Notes: a model not told the origin generated them from the letters alone. 64,000 bases of DNA from Luedemannella flava (GCF_039528515.1 NZ_BAAALT010000279.1:1-64000), one strand, 5' to 3'. Positions 38,544-47,793 are shown, numbered from the stretch's first letter. A program made the numbers and translations.

Positions 38544-39971
38544 ATGATGACGAATGTCCTCGGCGCGCGGCGCCGGCGGGTCGGCGCGGTTGTGGCGGCA
38601 GCCGGGGTCCTCGGCGCGGTCGTGATGGTCGCCGCTCCGGCCGGCACGGGCACCACCCGGGCCGCGGCGGCCGGCGAGCGTGGCCGGTACTTCGGCACCG
38701 CGGTGCAGGCGGCCAAGCTCACCGACGCCGCGTACGTGGGCATCCTGGACCGTGAGTTCGGCATGGTGACGCCGGAGAACGAACTCAAGTGGGACGCCAC
38801 CGAGCCGGCGCGGGGGACGTTCAACTTCACGCCCGCCGACCGCGTCGTGAACCACGCGCGGGCGGCTGGTCAGCGCGTTCGCGGCTACGGTCTGGTCGGC
38901 CCGGACGCGGCGCGCCTGTCGTGGTTGGCCAACATCACGTCGGCGACCGAGCTGGCGGCCGTGCTGCGTGACCACGTGACCGGCCTGGTGGCGCACTACC
39001 GGGGCAACGTGTACGCGTGGGACGTGGTGAGCGAGGCGTTCGCCGACACGGGCGGCGGGCTGCGCCCGTCCGTCTGGACAAAGTTGGGCAACGGCACCGG
39101 CTGGATCGAGGACGCGTTCCGCGCGGCGCGGGCCGCCGATCCGGACGCCCGGCTCTGCTACAACGACTACCGCATCGAGAGCCTGGCCTACGACAAGACG
39201 CAGGCGGTGCTCGCCATGGTGGCGGACTTCCGCGCCCGGGGCGTGCCGATCGACTGTGTCGGCCTGCAGTCGCACTTCGGCGCCTCGGCGCCGTTGCCCG
39301 CCGACTACCGCGAGACCATCGAGCGGTTCGTCGCCCTCGGCGTGGACGTGGAGATCACCCAGCTCGACTTCGAGGGCTCGGGCGCCACCCAGGCCGCCGC
39401 GTACGACACGGCGGTGCGGGCGTGCCTGGCCGTGGCGCGCTGCGCGGGCATCACGGTGTGGGGCGTACGCGACTCGGACTCGTGGCGGTCCGGCTCGACG
39501 CCGTTGCTGTTCGACGCGGCCGGCGCGCCGAAGGCGGCGTACACGGCGGTGTTGAACGCGCTCAACGACACGGGCGGCGCGACGACGGCCGCGCCGACGA
39601 GCGCCCGACCCACCACCGCCGGGCCGTCAACGACCGCGCCCCCGACGACCGCGCCCCCGACGACCGTGCCGCCGTCGCCCACCTGCCAGGCCACCATGTC
39701 GGTGTCGTCGTGGGGCGGCGGCTTCGCGGCGAGCGTCCGGGTGACCGCCGGGCCCGTTGCCGTGAACCGCTGGGTGGTGACCGTGGTCCTGCCGCCCGGC
39801 GCGACGATCACCAGCGTCTGGGGCGCGCGGCCCACCGGGCGCACCGGCACCGTCCGCTTCGCCGACGCCGGCTACAACGGGCGCGTTCCCGCTGGCGGGT
39901 CAGTGTCCTTCGGCTTCGTCGGCACGGGTCGGACCACTGGCGCCACCGTCCTGGCCTGCGCCGCCGGCTGA
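38544..39971 (+). CDS. GH10 xylanase-like protein with CBM2, probably catalytically inactive
   Basis: The 475-residue secreted protein has a signal peptide, a GH10 TIM-barrel domain (about 48-340), a Pro/Thr linker (345-390) and a C-terminal CBM2-like cellulose-binding domain. GH10 landmarks are VTPENELKWDATEP, IDCVGLQSHF and ITVWGVRDSDSWR. The acid/base Glu164 is present in WDVVSEAF (normally WDVVNEA), but the nucleophile motif TELD reads TQLD, with Gln273 for Glu. The usual RGHTLVWHSQ is RGYGLVGPDA. It likely binds polysaccharide without cleaving it. Confidence 0.88.
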   Translation: MMTNVLGARRRRVGAVVAAAGVLGAVVMVAAPAGTGTTRAAAAGERGRYFGTAVQAAKLTDAAYVGILDREFGMVTPENELKWDATEPARGTFNFTPADRVVNHARAAGQRVRGYGLVGPDAARLSWLANITSATELAAVLRDHVTGLVAHYRGNVYAWDVVSEAFADTGGGLRPSVWTKLGNGTGWIEDAFRAARAADPDARLCYNDYRIESLAYDKTQAVLAMVADFRARGVPIDCVGLQSHFGASAPLPADYRETIERFVALGVDVEITQLDFEGSGATQAAAYDTAVRACLAVARCAGITVWGVRDSDSWRSGSTPLLFDAAGAPKAAYTAVLNALNDTGGATTAAPTSARPTTAGPSTTAPPTTAPPTTVPPSPTCQATMSVSSWGGGFAASVRVTAGPVAVNRWVVTVVLPPGATITSVWGARPTGRTGTVRFADAGYNGRVPAGGSVSFGFVGTGRTTGATVLACAAG

Positions 39972-39998
39972 GTCGCGCGGCCGTTGGTCGCGGGGCGT

Positions 39999-40004
39999 TA
40001 GGGT
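39999..40004 (+). promoter_or_regulatory. Candidate -10 box for leaderless 40010 gene
   Basis: TAGGGT ends 5 nt before GTG 40010. Confidence 0.45.
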
Positions 40005-40009
40005 GGCGC

Positions 40010-40993
40010 GTGCAGAAAGCGATGGCTGTCGCTGAGGCGTTCGGCCTCGGGCGTCCCGTGCGGGCCATGACGGCACACACCCACCGCTCCTCGCCGACGT
40101 GGGTGCTCGACACCGTCGACGGCCGCGTACTCGTCAAGCAGGTCGAGGTCGCCGGCCGGGAGGCCGAGGTGATCCGGGCCGCGCGCTTCGAGGCGCGGGT
40201 CGGCGCCGGTGGGGTCGACGTGCCGCGCCCCGTGCCACCGGCCGGCGAAGCCGTGGGATACGCGACGTATGTGGCCGGGTTCGGCTGGGCGCGGGCATAC
40301 GAGTGGCTCGACGGTCGTGACCTTCGCGACGACGATGAGGTGGCCGGATGGCTCGGCGCGACCCTCGCCGCGGTCCACGCGGTCGAGCCGGTGGACGCGC
40401 CTGAACGGGTGGCCTACGGGATCCACCCGGCCGAGCGGTGGCACGCGTGGCTCGCGGCCGGCGAGCGGCTGGCCCGGCCCTGGGCGCCGACGCTGCGCGC
40501 TGGCCTGCCCGCGATCCTGGACATCTCGGCGTGGGTCGCCGCCGCGCTGGACCGCGCCGGCGACTATGTGCTGACCCACCGTGACGTCGAGCCGTGGAAC
40601 GTGATGATCACCTCGTCCGGCCCGGTGCTCTTCGACTGGGACCCGGCCGGCCCGGACAGCGCCGGCCTGGAGGCGTGCCACGCGGCCTTCGCGTTCGCGA
40701 CCCGCGCCGGCCACGACTGGGCCGCGCTGCGCGCAACGCTGACGGCGTACGCGGCGGCTGGCGGCGTCGTGCCCGCCGATCCCGACCTGCTGGCGCGGCG
40801 GGTCGGCATGCGGATCAACCGGCTCGCCTGGCGGCTGTCGATGTCGACCGGTGCGCAACCGCTCGGCCCGAACGACCTGGCGACCGTCGACGCGCGCGCC
40901 CGCGAGCAGGTCGAGCAGCTGCCCGGCTTCGCCGCTGACTTGCGGGCCGTCGGCACGGCGATCGCGGCGGAGGCGGGCCTCACCCGTCCGTGA
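40010..40993 (+). CDS. Aminoglycoside phosphotransferase-family protein
   Basis: The 327-residue protein has the APH/choline-kinase fold: RVLVKQVEVAGREAEVI (Lys of the ATP site), VLTHRDVEPWNVMI (Brenner-type catalytic motif) and VLFDWDPAGP (metal-binding Asp). LTHRDVEPWN differs from the usual HGDLHPGN but keeps the catalytic Asp and Asn. The substrate may be an aminoglycoside, another antibiotic or a metabolite. GTG 40010 gives a leaderless start; ATG 40022 is an alternative. Confidence 0.82.
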   Translation: MQKAMAVAEAFGLGRPVRAMTAHTHRSSPTWVLDTVDGRVLVKQVEVAGREAEVIRAARFEARVGAGGVDVPRPVPPAGEAVGYATYVAGFGWARAYEWLDGRDLRDDDEVAGWLGATLAAVHAVEPVDAPERVAYGIHPAERWHAWLAAGERLARPWAPTLRAGLPAILDISAWVAAALDRAGDYVLTHRDVEPWNVMITSSGPVLFDWDPAGPDSAGLEACHAAFAFATRAGHDWAALRATLTAYAAAGGVVPADPDLLARRVGMRINRLAWRLSMSTGAQPLGPNDLATVDARAREQVEQLPGFAADLRAVGTAIAAEAGLTRP

Positions 40994-41387
40994 CGCGCTG
41001 CCCGCGCGCTGCCCGCGCCTGCCCGGCAAGAGTCGACCTCTGCATGTCACCGGCCGCGCGGTATCCACTAAAAAGTCGACTTTTGTGCGCCCGCAGGCGG
41101 CGCTTCGGCAGTGGAGCCACAGTGGCGACGCTTGACTTGGAAGTTCTGCTGCTATCGGGCGGGGTCGTAGCAGCAGAAGCCGCAGGTTGGCCGCAGCCTT
41201 TGCCGCAGTCGCGGCCAGCCCGAGCGGAAAACACTCACGTCCAGGCGCACGGCGTGACGCTGGGCGGCGGCACCGTCCGAGCCCGACACCGCGCTGGTCT
41301 GGTCCGACACCGTCTATTCGCCCTGATCGCCGCGCCAGCCCTCGCTGCTGGTCGTTAACCCGGTCAGTGGCGAGGGAGGGGACCATA
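40994..41387. other. 394-bp intergenic region with two palindromes
   Basis: No credible gene. It has the perfect 14-bp palindrome AAAAGTCGACTTTT at 41071-41084 and a perfect 11-bp hairpin with a 13-nt loop (arms 41144-41154 and 41168-41178). Either may regulate the PhoD-like gene that follows. Confidence 0.6.
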
Positions 41388-42962
41388 GTGGAATTCAGCA
41401 GGCGCGCGGTGTTGCGGTCCGGACTGGCGGCGGGCGCGGGCCTGGCGCTGGGTTCGGCGGCGCAGCCGCGCACGGGTTCGGCGGCGCTGCCGCGCAGGGG
41501 TTCGGCGGCGCCGGGGTTTCTGCCGGACGGGCGGCCGTTGCTCACCCACGGCGTGCAGAGCGGCGACCCGACGGCGGACGGCGCGGTGGTGTGGACGCGG
41601 GCCGACCGGCCGGGCCGGATGGTCGTCGAGGTCAGCGACCGGCCCGACTTCCGCCGCGTCCGGCGGGTACGCGGGCCGGTGCTCACGCCCGACACCGACC
41701 ATACCGGCAAGGTCATGCTGCGCGACCTGCCGGCCGGCACCGACATCCACTACCGGGTCCGGGTCGAGCACCTGGACGTGCACGGGCTGGTCAGCGAACC
41801 GGCGGCCGGCCGGCTGCGCACCGCGCCCGGCGGCACCCGTACCCGTCGCGGGATCCGGTTCCTGTGGACGGGCGACAACAACGGCCAGGGCTGGGGCATC
41901 AACTCCCGCGTCGGCGGCACCAGGATCTTCACCGCAATGCGCGCGCTGCGCCCGGACTTCTTCCTGTACAGCGGCGACATGGTCTACGCCGACGTGCCGA
42001 TCGACGAGCAGGTCGGCCTGCCCGACGGCACCGTGTGGACCAATGTGGTCACGGAGGCGAAGAGCAAGGTCGCCGAGACCCTCGACGAGTACCGGGGGCA
42101 GTACGCCTACAACCTGCTCGACGAGCACCTGCGGGCCTTCCTCGCCCAGGTGCCCCAGGTCAACCAGTGGGACGACCATGAGGTGCGCAACAACTGGTAC
42201 CCCGGGCAGGTGCTGCACGACGACCGGTACACCGTCAAGGACGTGGACGTGCTGGCCGCGCGGGGTCGGCGCGCGTTCGGCGAGTGGACCCCGAGCCGGC
42301 CCGGCCAGATCTACCGGCGGCTGGCCTTCGGCCCGCTGCTGGACATCTTCGTCGTCGACATGCGCGGCTACCGGGACCCGAACAGCCGCAACCGGGTCGG
42401 CGACGCCGACCACGGTGTGCTCGGCGCCCGCCAGCGCGCGTGGCTCGTCGACGGCCTGCGCCGGTCGCGGGCCATCTGGAAGGTCATCGCCGCCGACCAG
42501 TCGGTCGGGCTCGTCCTGAGCGCCGGATCCCGCCGCTTCGAGGGCGTGGCGCAGGGCGACCACGGGCCGCCGCTCGGCCGCGAGCTGGAGCTCGCCGCGA
42601 TGCTGCGCGACACGCACCGGGCCGGCGTGACCGGCATGATCTTCCTGACGGCCGACGTGCACTACACGGCCGCGCACCACTTCGACCCGGCGCGGGGCTC
42701 GGTCGGCGACTTCACCCCGTTCTGGGAGTTCGTCTCCGGCCCGGCCAACGCGGGCGCGTTCCGGGCCAACCCCCTCGACGGCACGTTCGGGCCCTGGGTC
42801 GAGTACGTGCACGCGCCACAGGAGAAGACGGCGCCGTCGGTCGGCTACCAGCACTTCGGCGAGGTCGATATCGACGGCGAGTCCGGGGCCATGACCGTGC
42901 GGCTGCGCGATCAGACGGGCACGGCCCTGTGGTCGATCACCCTGCCCGCCCCACCGGTTTGA
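41388..42962 (+). CDS. PhoD-like alkaline phosphatase, Tat-exported (copy 1)
   Basis: The 524-residue protein has a Tat signal (SRRAVLRSGLAAGAGLALG), a PhoD N-terminal domain and a metallophosphatase domain. LTHGVQSGDPTADGAVVWTRAD, PQVNQWDDHEVRNNW and FLTADVHYTAAHHF carry the family metal ligands. It should hydrolyse phosphodiesters or monoesters outside the cell using Fe/Ca. GTG 41388 follows GAGGGAGGGG. A closely related copy follows 100 nt downstream. No pho box is identified. Confidence 0.93.
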   Translation: MEFSRRAVLRSGLAAGAGLALGSAAQPRTGSAALPRRGSAAPGFLPDGRPLLTHGVQSGDPTADGAVVWTRADRPGRMVVEVSDRPDFRRVRRVRGPVLTPDTDHTGKVMLRDLPAGTDIHYRVRVEHLDVHGLVSEPAAGRLRTAPGGTRTRRGIRFLWTGDNNGQGWGINSRVGGTRIFTAMRALRPDFFLYSGDMVYADVPIDEQVGLPDGTVWTNVVTEAKSKVAETLDEYRGQYAYNLLDEHLRAFLAQVPQVNQWDDHEVRNNWYPGQVLHDDRYTVKDVDVLAARGRRAFGEWTPSRPGQIYRRLAFGPLLDIFVVDMRGYRDPNSRNRVGDADHGVLGARQRAWLVDGLRRSRAIWKVIAADQSVGLVLSAGSRRFEGVAQGDHGPPLGRELELAAMLRDTHRAGVTGMIFLTADVHYTAAHHFDPARGSVGDFTPFWEFVSGPANAGAFRANPLDGTFGPWVEYVHAPQEKTAPSVGYQHFGEVDIDGESGAMTVRLRDQTGTALWSITLPAPPV

Positions 42963-43062
42963 CAGTCTTCGCCGTCCGGCCAGCACACCGACGCCCGTAC
43001 GACAACTGCCGTCGATGGGATCGGCCTGACGATGAATCCTGATCAGGCGACGAGGAGCGATC

Positions 43063-44625
43063 ATGGCGGAACTGGACCGGCGCATGCTGCTGCGTTCCGG
43101 GCTGGCGGCGGGAGCCGGCCTCGCGTTCGGCGGGTCGTTGCTGCCCCGGGCCGGCGCGGCCGCGCCGGCGTTCGTGCCGAGCGGGCGGCCGACCATCACC
43201 CACGGCGTGCAGAGCGGCGACCCGACGCGGCACAGCGCGGTCGTCTGGACCCGCGCCGACCGTCCGGGCCGGATGCTCGTCGAGGTCTGCAACCGACCCG
43301 ACTTCCGCAACGCGCGCCGGGTGCGCGGCCCGTTGCTCACTCCCGACACCGACCTGACGGGCTCGGTCACGCTGCGCGAACTGCCCCACAACAGCGACAT
43401 CCACTACCGGGTACGGATCGAGGACCCGGACACGCACGGCCTGCGCAGCGAGCCGGTCGTCGGCCGCCTGCGCACCGCGCCCGGCGGCGGCACCCGGAGG
43501 GCCGCCCGCGGCGTCCGGTTCGTGTGGACGGCGGACATCAACGGGCAGGGCTGGGGCATCAACCCCGACCGGGGCGGCATGCGGATCTTCGAGCAGATGC
43601 GGCTGCTGCGCCCCGACTTCTACCTGTGCAGCGGCGACACCGTCTACGCCGACGGCCCGATCACCGAGACCGTCAACCTGCCCGACGGCACGGTGTGGCG
43701 CAACCTGGTGACGGAGGCCAAGAGCAAGGTCGCGGAGACCCTCGACGAGTTCCGCGGACAGTACGCGTACAACCTGCTCGATGAGAACCTCAAGGCGTTC
43801 GCGGCCGAGGTCGCCCAGATCAACCAGTGGGACGACCACGAGGTGCGCAACAACTGGTACCCCGGCCAGGTCTTCGACGATCCCCGCTACACCGGGCGCA
43901 ACGCGGACGTGCTCGCCGCCCGCGCCCGGCAGGCGTTCGGCGAGTGGGTCCCGTCGCGGAGCCGCGAGATCTTCCGCAAGCTCTCGTTCGGCCCGCTGCT
44001 GGACCTGTTCGTGCTGGACATGCGCACGTTCAAGGACCCCAACGACGACAACCGGTACGCCGACCCGACGCGCGGGCTGCTCGGCGCCCGGCAGCGGGCG
44101 TGGCTCATCGACGGGCTGCGCGCATCCCGCGCGACCTGGAAGGTCATCGCGATCGACCTGCCGCTCGGCCTGGTCGTCGGCGACGGCGCCAACCGGTACG
44201 AGGGCGTGGCGCAGGGCGCCGGCGGCGCTCCGATGGGCCGGGAGCTGGAGTTCGCGACGGTGCTGCGTGACGCGCACCGCAACGGCGTGACCGGTCTGGT
44301 CTTCCTCACGGCGGACGTGCACTACACGGCGGCCCACCACTACGACCCGGCCCGCGCGGCCGTCGGCGACTTCACCCCGTTCTGGGAGTTCGTCTCCGGC
44401 CCGGCCAACGCCGGGGCGTTCGGTCCTAATACGCTCGACCCGACCTTCGGGCCGCGGGCGGAGTTCGTGCACGCGCCGCCGGCGGCCAACACGTCGCCGG
44501 CCGGCGGGTTCCAGCACTTCGGCGAGGTCGACATCGACGGCGCCTCGGGCGCGTTCACGGTGCGCCTGCGCGACCTCACCGGCGCCGCCCTGTGGTCGGT
44601 GACCCTGCCGGCGCAGGCGCACTGA
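43063..44625 (+). CDS. PhoD-like alkaline phosphatase, Tat-exported (copy 2)
   Basis: The 520-residue protein has a Tat signal (DRRMLLRSGLAAGAGLAFG) and the same domains as the preceding gene: HGVQSGDPTRHSAVVWTRAD, AQINQWDDHEVRNNWYPGQ, FLTADVHYTAAHHY. The two are tandem paralogs, most similar in the metal-site regions and differing in the loops FVVDMRGYRDPNSRN/FVLDMRTFKDPNDDN and in the linker after the signal. ATG 43063 follows CGAGGAGC. Confidence 0.93.
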   Translation: MAELDRRMLLRSGLAAGAGLAFGGSLLPRAGAAAPAFVPSGRPTITHGVQSGDPTRHSAVVWTRADRPGRMLVEVCNRPDFRNARRVRGPLLTPDTDLTGSVTLRELPHNSDIHYRVRIEDPDTHGLRSEPVVGRLRTAPGGGTRRAARGVRFVWTADINGQGWGINPDRGGMRIFEQMRLLRPDFYLCSGDTVYADGPITETVNLPDGTVWRNLVTEAKSKVAETLDEFRGQYAYNLLDENLKAFAAEVAQINQWDDHEVRNNWYPGQVFDDPRYTGRNADVLAARARQAFGEWVPSRSREIFRKLSFGPLLDLFVLDMRTFKDPNDDNRYADPTRGLLGARQRAWLIDGLRASRATWKVIAIDLPLGLVVGDGANRYEGVAQGAGGAPMGRELEFATVLRDAHRNGVTGLVFLTADVHYTAAHHYDPARAAVGDFTPFWEFVSGPANAGAFGPNTLDPTFGPRAEFVHAPPAANTSPAGGFQHFGEVDIDGASGAFTVRLRDLTGAALWSVTLPAQAH

Positions 44626-44639
44626 GGGTCCTGGGAGTG

Positions 44640-44667
44640 GTGAGGGCCGGGCCCGCCCGGCCCTCAC
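44640..44667. terminator. Terminator after second PhoD-like gene
   Basis: Perfect 13-bp inverted repeat GTGAGGGCCGGGC/GCCCGGCCCTCAC, 14 nt after the stop. Confidence 0.8.
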
Positions 44668-44706
44668 CCGGGGATTGACGCCGACCGGGCGGGGTAACAC
44701 GAGAGG

Positions 44707-46284
44707 GTGGGCGACCAACTCGCGCCCTACCGGCGTAAACGTGACTTCACCCGGACACCCGAGCCGGCCGGCGCCGCCGTGGCGCTCGCCGAACCGGGCG
44801 AGCGGCGGTTCGTGGTGCAGCGGCACCGGGCCCGGCGGCTGCACTACGACTTCCGGCTGGAGATCGACGGGGTCCTGGTGAGCTGGGCGGTCCCCAAGGG
44901 GCCCACGCTCGACGCCGGCGTGCGCCGCGCCGCGTTCCACGTCGAGGACCACCCCTTGGAGTACTACGACTTCGAGGGGGTCATCCCGGCCGGCGAGTAC
45001 GGCGGGGGAGACGTCATCGTCTGGGACGCCGGCACGTGGTCATCGCCGAAGACCGACGATCCGGGCGGGGCGGTGCGCGGCGGCGAGCTGCACCTGGACC
45101 TGCACGGCGAGAAGCTGCGCGGCCGGTTCGTGCTCGTCCGGACCCGCGCCGACCAGTGGCTCATGCTCCACAAACACGACGAGTACGCCGTGGACGGGTG
45201 GGACGCCGAGGCGCACCCCAACTCCGTGCTGTCGGGGCGTACCAATGATGAGGTCAGAGCCGACCCGGACCGGATGTGGCGGTCGGACCTGCCGGCCGCG
45301 TCAGCGTCGGTGGCGCTCAAGACGGCGGCCGCCGGCGGCCCGGACCCCGACGAGCTCGGCGCGCTCGACGGCTTCAAGAAGTCGGGGACCTGGCACGTCT
45401 TCGGCCGGGAGCTGCGGGTGACGAACCTCGACAAGGTGCTCTTCCCCGGGCGTGGCGGTGGTGAGCCGGTGACGAAGCGGGACTTCCTGCGGTACGCGGC
45501 GGTGGTCGCGCCCGTGGTGCTGCCGTATCTGGCCCGGCGGGCGCTGAACATGCACCGGTACCCGGACGGCGCGGGCAGCAACGGGTTCTGGCACAAGGAG
45601 CTGCCTTCCCACGCGCCCGAGTGGCTGCCGCGCTGGGACAACCCGGAGGCCGACGCGGGGGAGACGTGCACCTACCTCGTCGTCGACGAGCCGGCCGCGC
45701 TGGTGTGGGCGGCCAACTTCGGCGCGCTGGAGTGGCACGCGTGGACGTCCACGGTCGAGCGGCCGCGCGAGCCGACGTTCGCCCTCATCGACCTCGATCC
45801 GGGGGACGCGACGAGGTGGGACGACCTGCTGGTGCTCGCCCGGCTGCACCGCACGGCGTTCGAGCATCTGGGCGTCGCGGCGTTTCCGAAGGTGACCGGG
45901 CGGCGGGGGATCCAGATCTGGGTGCCGGTCTCGCGTGGCTACACGTTCGAGCAGACCCGGGCGTGGGTGGAAGGGCTGTCGCGGTCGGTGGGCGCGGTCG
46001 TGCCGGAGCTGGTCTCCTGGAAGTGGCAGAAGGACGAGCGGGGCGGGCTGGCCCGGCTCGACTACACCCAGAACGCCATCAACAAGACCCTCGTGGCCCC
46101 CTACAGCCCACGCCCGGCCGCGGGCGCCCCGGTCTCGGCGCCGATCACCTGGGACGAACTGGACGACCCGTCCCTGCGCCCGGACACCTTCACGATCCGC
46201 ACCATTCTGCCGCGCTTATCGGAGCGTGGCGACCTGTTCGCCGACGTCCTGCGCCATGCGCAGCGTCTCCCGCCGCTCCGCTGA
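44707..46284 (+). CDS. ligD: LigD-type phosphoesterase-polymerase (NHEJ), no ligase domain
   Basis: The 525-residue protein has an N-terminal 3'-phosphoesterase (PE) domain (about 30-180): FVVQRHRARRLHYDFRLEIDGVL in part, AVPKGP, HVEDHPLEYYDFEG, IPAGEYGGGDV. The C-terminal part (about 235-520) is a LigD primase-polymerase: VTNLDKVLFPG, FALIDLDPG with the catalytic Asp pair, and VTGRRGIQIWVPV. The ATP-dependent ligase domain is absent, so the ligase must come from another gene. No ku gene is adjacent. It should tailor and fill ends in double-strand break repair. Confidence 0.93.
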   Translation: MGDQLAPYRRKRDFTRTPEPAGAAVALAEPGERRFVVQRHRARRLHYDFRLEIDGVLVSWAVPKGPTLDAGVRRAAFHVEDHPLEYYDFEGVIPAGEYGGGDVIVWDAGTWSSPKTDDPGGAVRGGELHLDLHGEKLRGRFVLVRTRADQWLMLHKHDEYAVDGWDAEAHPNSVLSGRTNDEVRADPDRMWRSDLPAASASVALKTAAAGGPDPDELGALDGFKKSGTWHVFGRELRVTNLDKVLFPGRGGGEPVTKRDFLRYAAVVAPVVLPYLARRALNMHRYPDGAGSNGFWHKELPSHAPEWLPRWDNPEADAGETCTYLVVDEPAALVWAANFGALEWHAWTSTVERPREPTFALIDLDPGDATRWDDLLVLARLHRTAFEHLGVAAFPKVTGRRGIQIWVPVSRGYTFEQTRAWVEGLSRSVGAVVPELVSWKWQKDERGGLARLDYTQNAINKTLVAPYSPRPAAGAPVSAPITWDELDDPSLRPDTFTIRTILPRLSERGDLFADVLRHAQRLPPLR

Positions 46285-46375
46285 TCATCCAAAGTGGATT
46301 TGTGGGGGAGACGCCCTCCTGGGGCAAAGGTCCCGCGCGAACCCATGTTGGACGGACGTGCGAGGTGGTTGATGG

Positions 46376-47395
46376 CTACGGGCGGCGGGGGCCCGTGGAT
46401 TCGCGGACCACCAGGCGGGCGGGTTGGCGGATGATGCCGGAGGCGCGGTCGCCGTCGATGGCGGCGAAGAGGTGGCGGGCCGCGGTGGCGCCGATCTGCT
46501 GCAGGTTGAGGTCGATGGTGGTCAGCGGCGGGCGGGCGTCCGCGGAGAAGACCTCCCAGTTGTCGTAGCCGACCAGGGCGATGTCGTCCGGGATCCGCTT
46601 GCCGGCCTCGTGCAGCGCGTCGGCCACGCCGACGGCGATCTGGTCGCTGCCGCAGAAGATGGCGTCGACCTCCGGCTGGGCGGCGAGCAGCATGCGGGCG
46701 GCCTGGCGGCCCCACCGCATGGTCCACTCGCCGAACATCGGGCCGCCGACGATAGGCAGGCCCGCCTCGGCGAGGGTCGCGGACAGCGCGTCGGCGCGCT
46801 CGCGGGCGGCGCGGTAGTCCTGCTCGCCGGTGACGTGGGCGATCGCCCGGCGGCCCTGCGCGAGCAGGTGCTCGGCGGCCAGGCGGGCGCCGCCCCGGTC
46901 GTCGGAGATGATCGACAGGTCCTCGGTGTCGTCGGACTCGCCGTACGCGTAGACGACCGGGACCGGGATGTCGGCCGTGACGGAGGGGCGGACGTCGTTG
47001 GTCGTGCCCAGCACGATGAGGCCGTCGACCTGGCGGGCGAGCAGGGTGCGGATGTAGTGCTGGCGGCGGATCGCGTCGCCGCGCGCGTCGCAGAGCAGGA
47101 CGGACATCTGCTGGTCGCCCAGGGCGTTCTCGGCGCCGAGCAGGACCGGGATGGCGAACCGGCCGCCCAGCTCGTCGGTGAGCAGACCGACCGTGCGGGT
47201 GCGGCCCGAGATGAGGCCCCTGGCCAGCACGTTCGGCTCGAAGGCGAGGTCGGCGGCGGCCTGCAGGACCTTGCGGCGCGTTTCGGGGGCGACCTGGTCG
47301 CGCTTGTTGAGCGCCTTGGAGGCGGTGGCCACGGAGACGCCCGCGCGCTTGGCGACATCGGTCAGGGTCGCGGACCGCGCTGCTGGTTTGGCCAC
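46376..47395 (-). CDS. LacI-family transcriptional regulator
   Basis: The 339-residue protein has a LacI helix-turn-helix (LTDVAKRAGVSVATASKALNKRDQVAPETRRKV, given here in part) and a sugar-binding-protein-like domain with TVGLLTDELGGRF, DGLIVLGTTND and AIFCGSDQIAVGVADALHEAGKRIPDDIALVGYDN in part. GTG 47395 is chosen because AAAGGA lies just upstream; the longer frame to 47455 lacks an RBS. No sugar operon is nearby, so its target is unknown. Confidence 0.92.
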   Translation of the reverse strand: MAKPAARSATLTDVAKRAGVSVATASKALNKRDQVAPETRRKVLQAAADLAFEPNVLARGLISGRTRTVGLLTDELGGRFAIPVLLGAENALGDQQMSVLLCDARGDAIRRQHYIRTLLARQVDGLIVLGTTNDVRPSVTADIPVPVVYAYGESDDTEDLSIISDDRGGARLAAEHLLAQGRRAIAHVTGEQDYRAARERADALSATLAEAGLPIVGGPMFGEWTMRWGRQAARMLLAAQPEVDAIFCGSDQIAVGVADALHEAGKRIPDDIALVGYDNWEVFSADARPPLTTIDLNLQQIGATAARHLFAAIDGDRASGIIRQPARLVVRESTGPRRP

Positions 47396-47473
47396 CGAAA
47401 TCCTTTCACCCGTCGAGGTCTGGCGCCCTGGGACTTTACCTGGCGGGCGCACCACCGAACCCGGCGCGACACC

Positions 47474-47499
47474 TCCTTTCGGCCCAGCGGCCGAAAGGA
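47474..47499. promoter_or_regulatory. Hairpin/operator upstream of lacI-family gene
   Basis: TCCTTTCGGCC and GGCCGAAAGGA form perfect 11-bp arms with a 4-nt loop, 79 nt upstream of the LacI start. Possible autoregulatory site. Confidence 0.45.
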
Positions 47500-47521
47500 C
47501 GTCTGAACCGATGGGAGCGCG

Positions 47522-47734
47522 GTGGGCCGGGCGCAGGACGCCGACGGCTTCCAGTACGAGGTGCCGGACAAGCGGTGGGCGGACCTGCGTCAGGCCACGA
47601 GCCGTACCTGGAGCTGGCCCGGCGCTTCGTCGACGTGCGCGGCGATCGCGAGCTTCCAGTGGAACTGGCGGTTGCTCGTCCTCGCGCAGCGCTACGTCGT
47701 GGCGGGTGTGACGGCGGGTGCGGCGAAGGACTGA
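47522..47734 (+). CDS. Small hypothetical protein, 70 aa
   Basis: A 70-residue frame from GTG 47522 (QDADGFQYEVPDKRWADLRQ at the start; several Trp). There is no strong RBS and no family is recognised. A bidirectional-looking terminator just after the stop is the main support. It may be a fragment of a larger lost gene. Confidence 0.35.
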   Translation: MGRAQDADGFQYEVPDKRWADLRQATSRTWSWPGASSTCAAIASFQWNWRLLVLAQRYVVAGVTAGAAKD

Positions 47735-47740
47735 GACAAG

Positions 47741-47782
47741 ACACCGCCCCGGCGACCACGGGGGAAGTCGTCGGGGCGGTGT
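47741..47782. terminator. Strong terminator between 47734 and 47794
   Basis: Arms 47741-47756 and 47767-47782 pair at 15 of 16 positions. It serves the minus-strand micro-gene ending at 47794 and possibly the plus-strand ORF. Confidence 0.82.
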
Positions 47783-47793
47783 GGCTCAGGACC

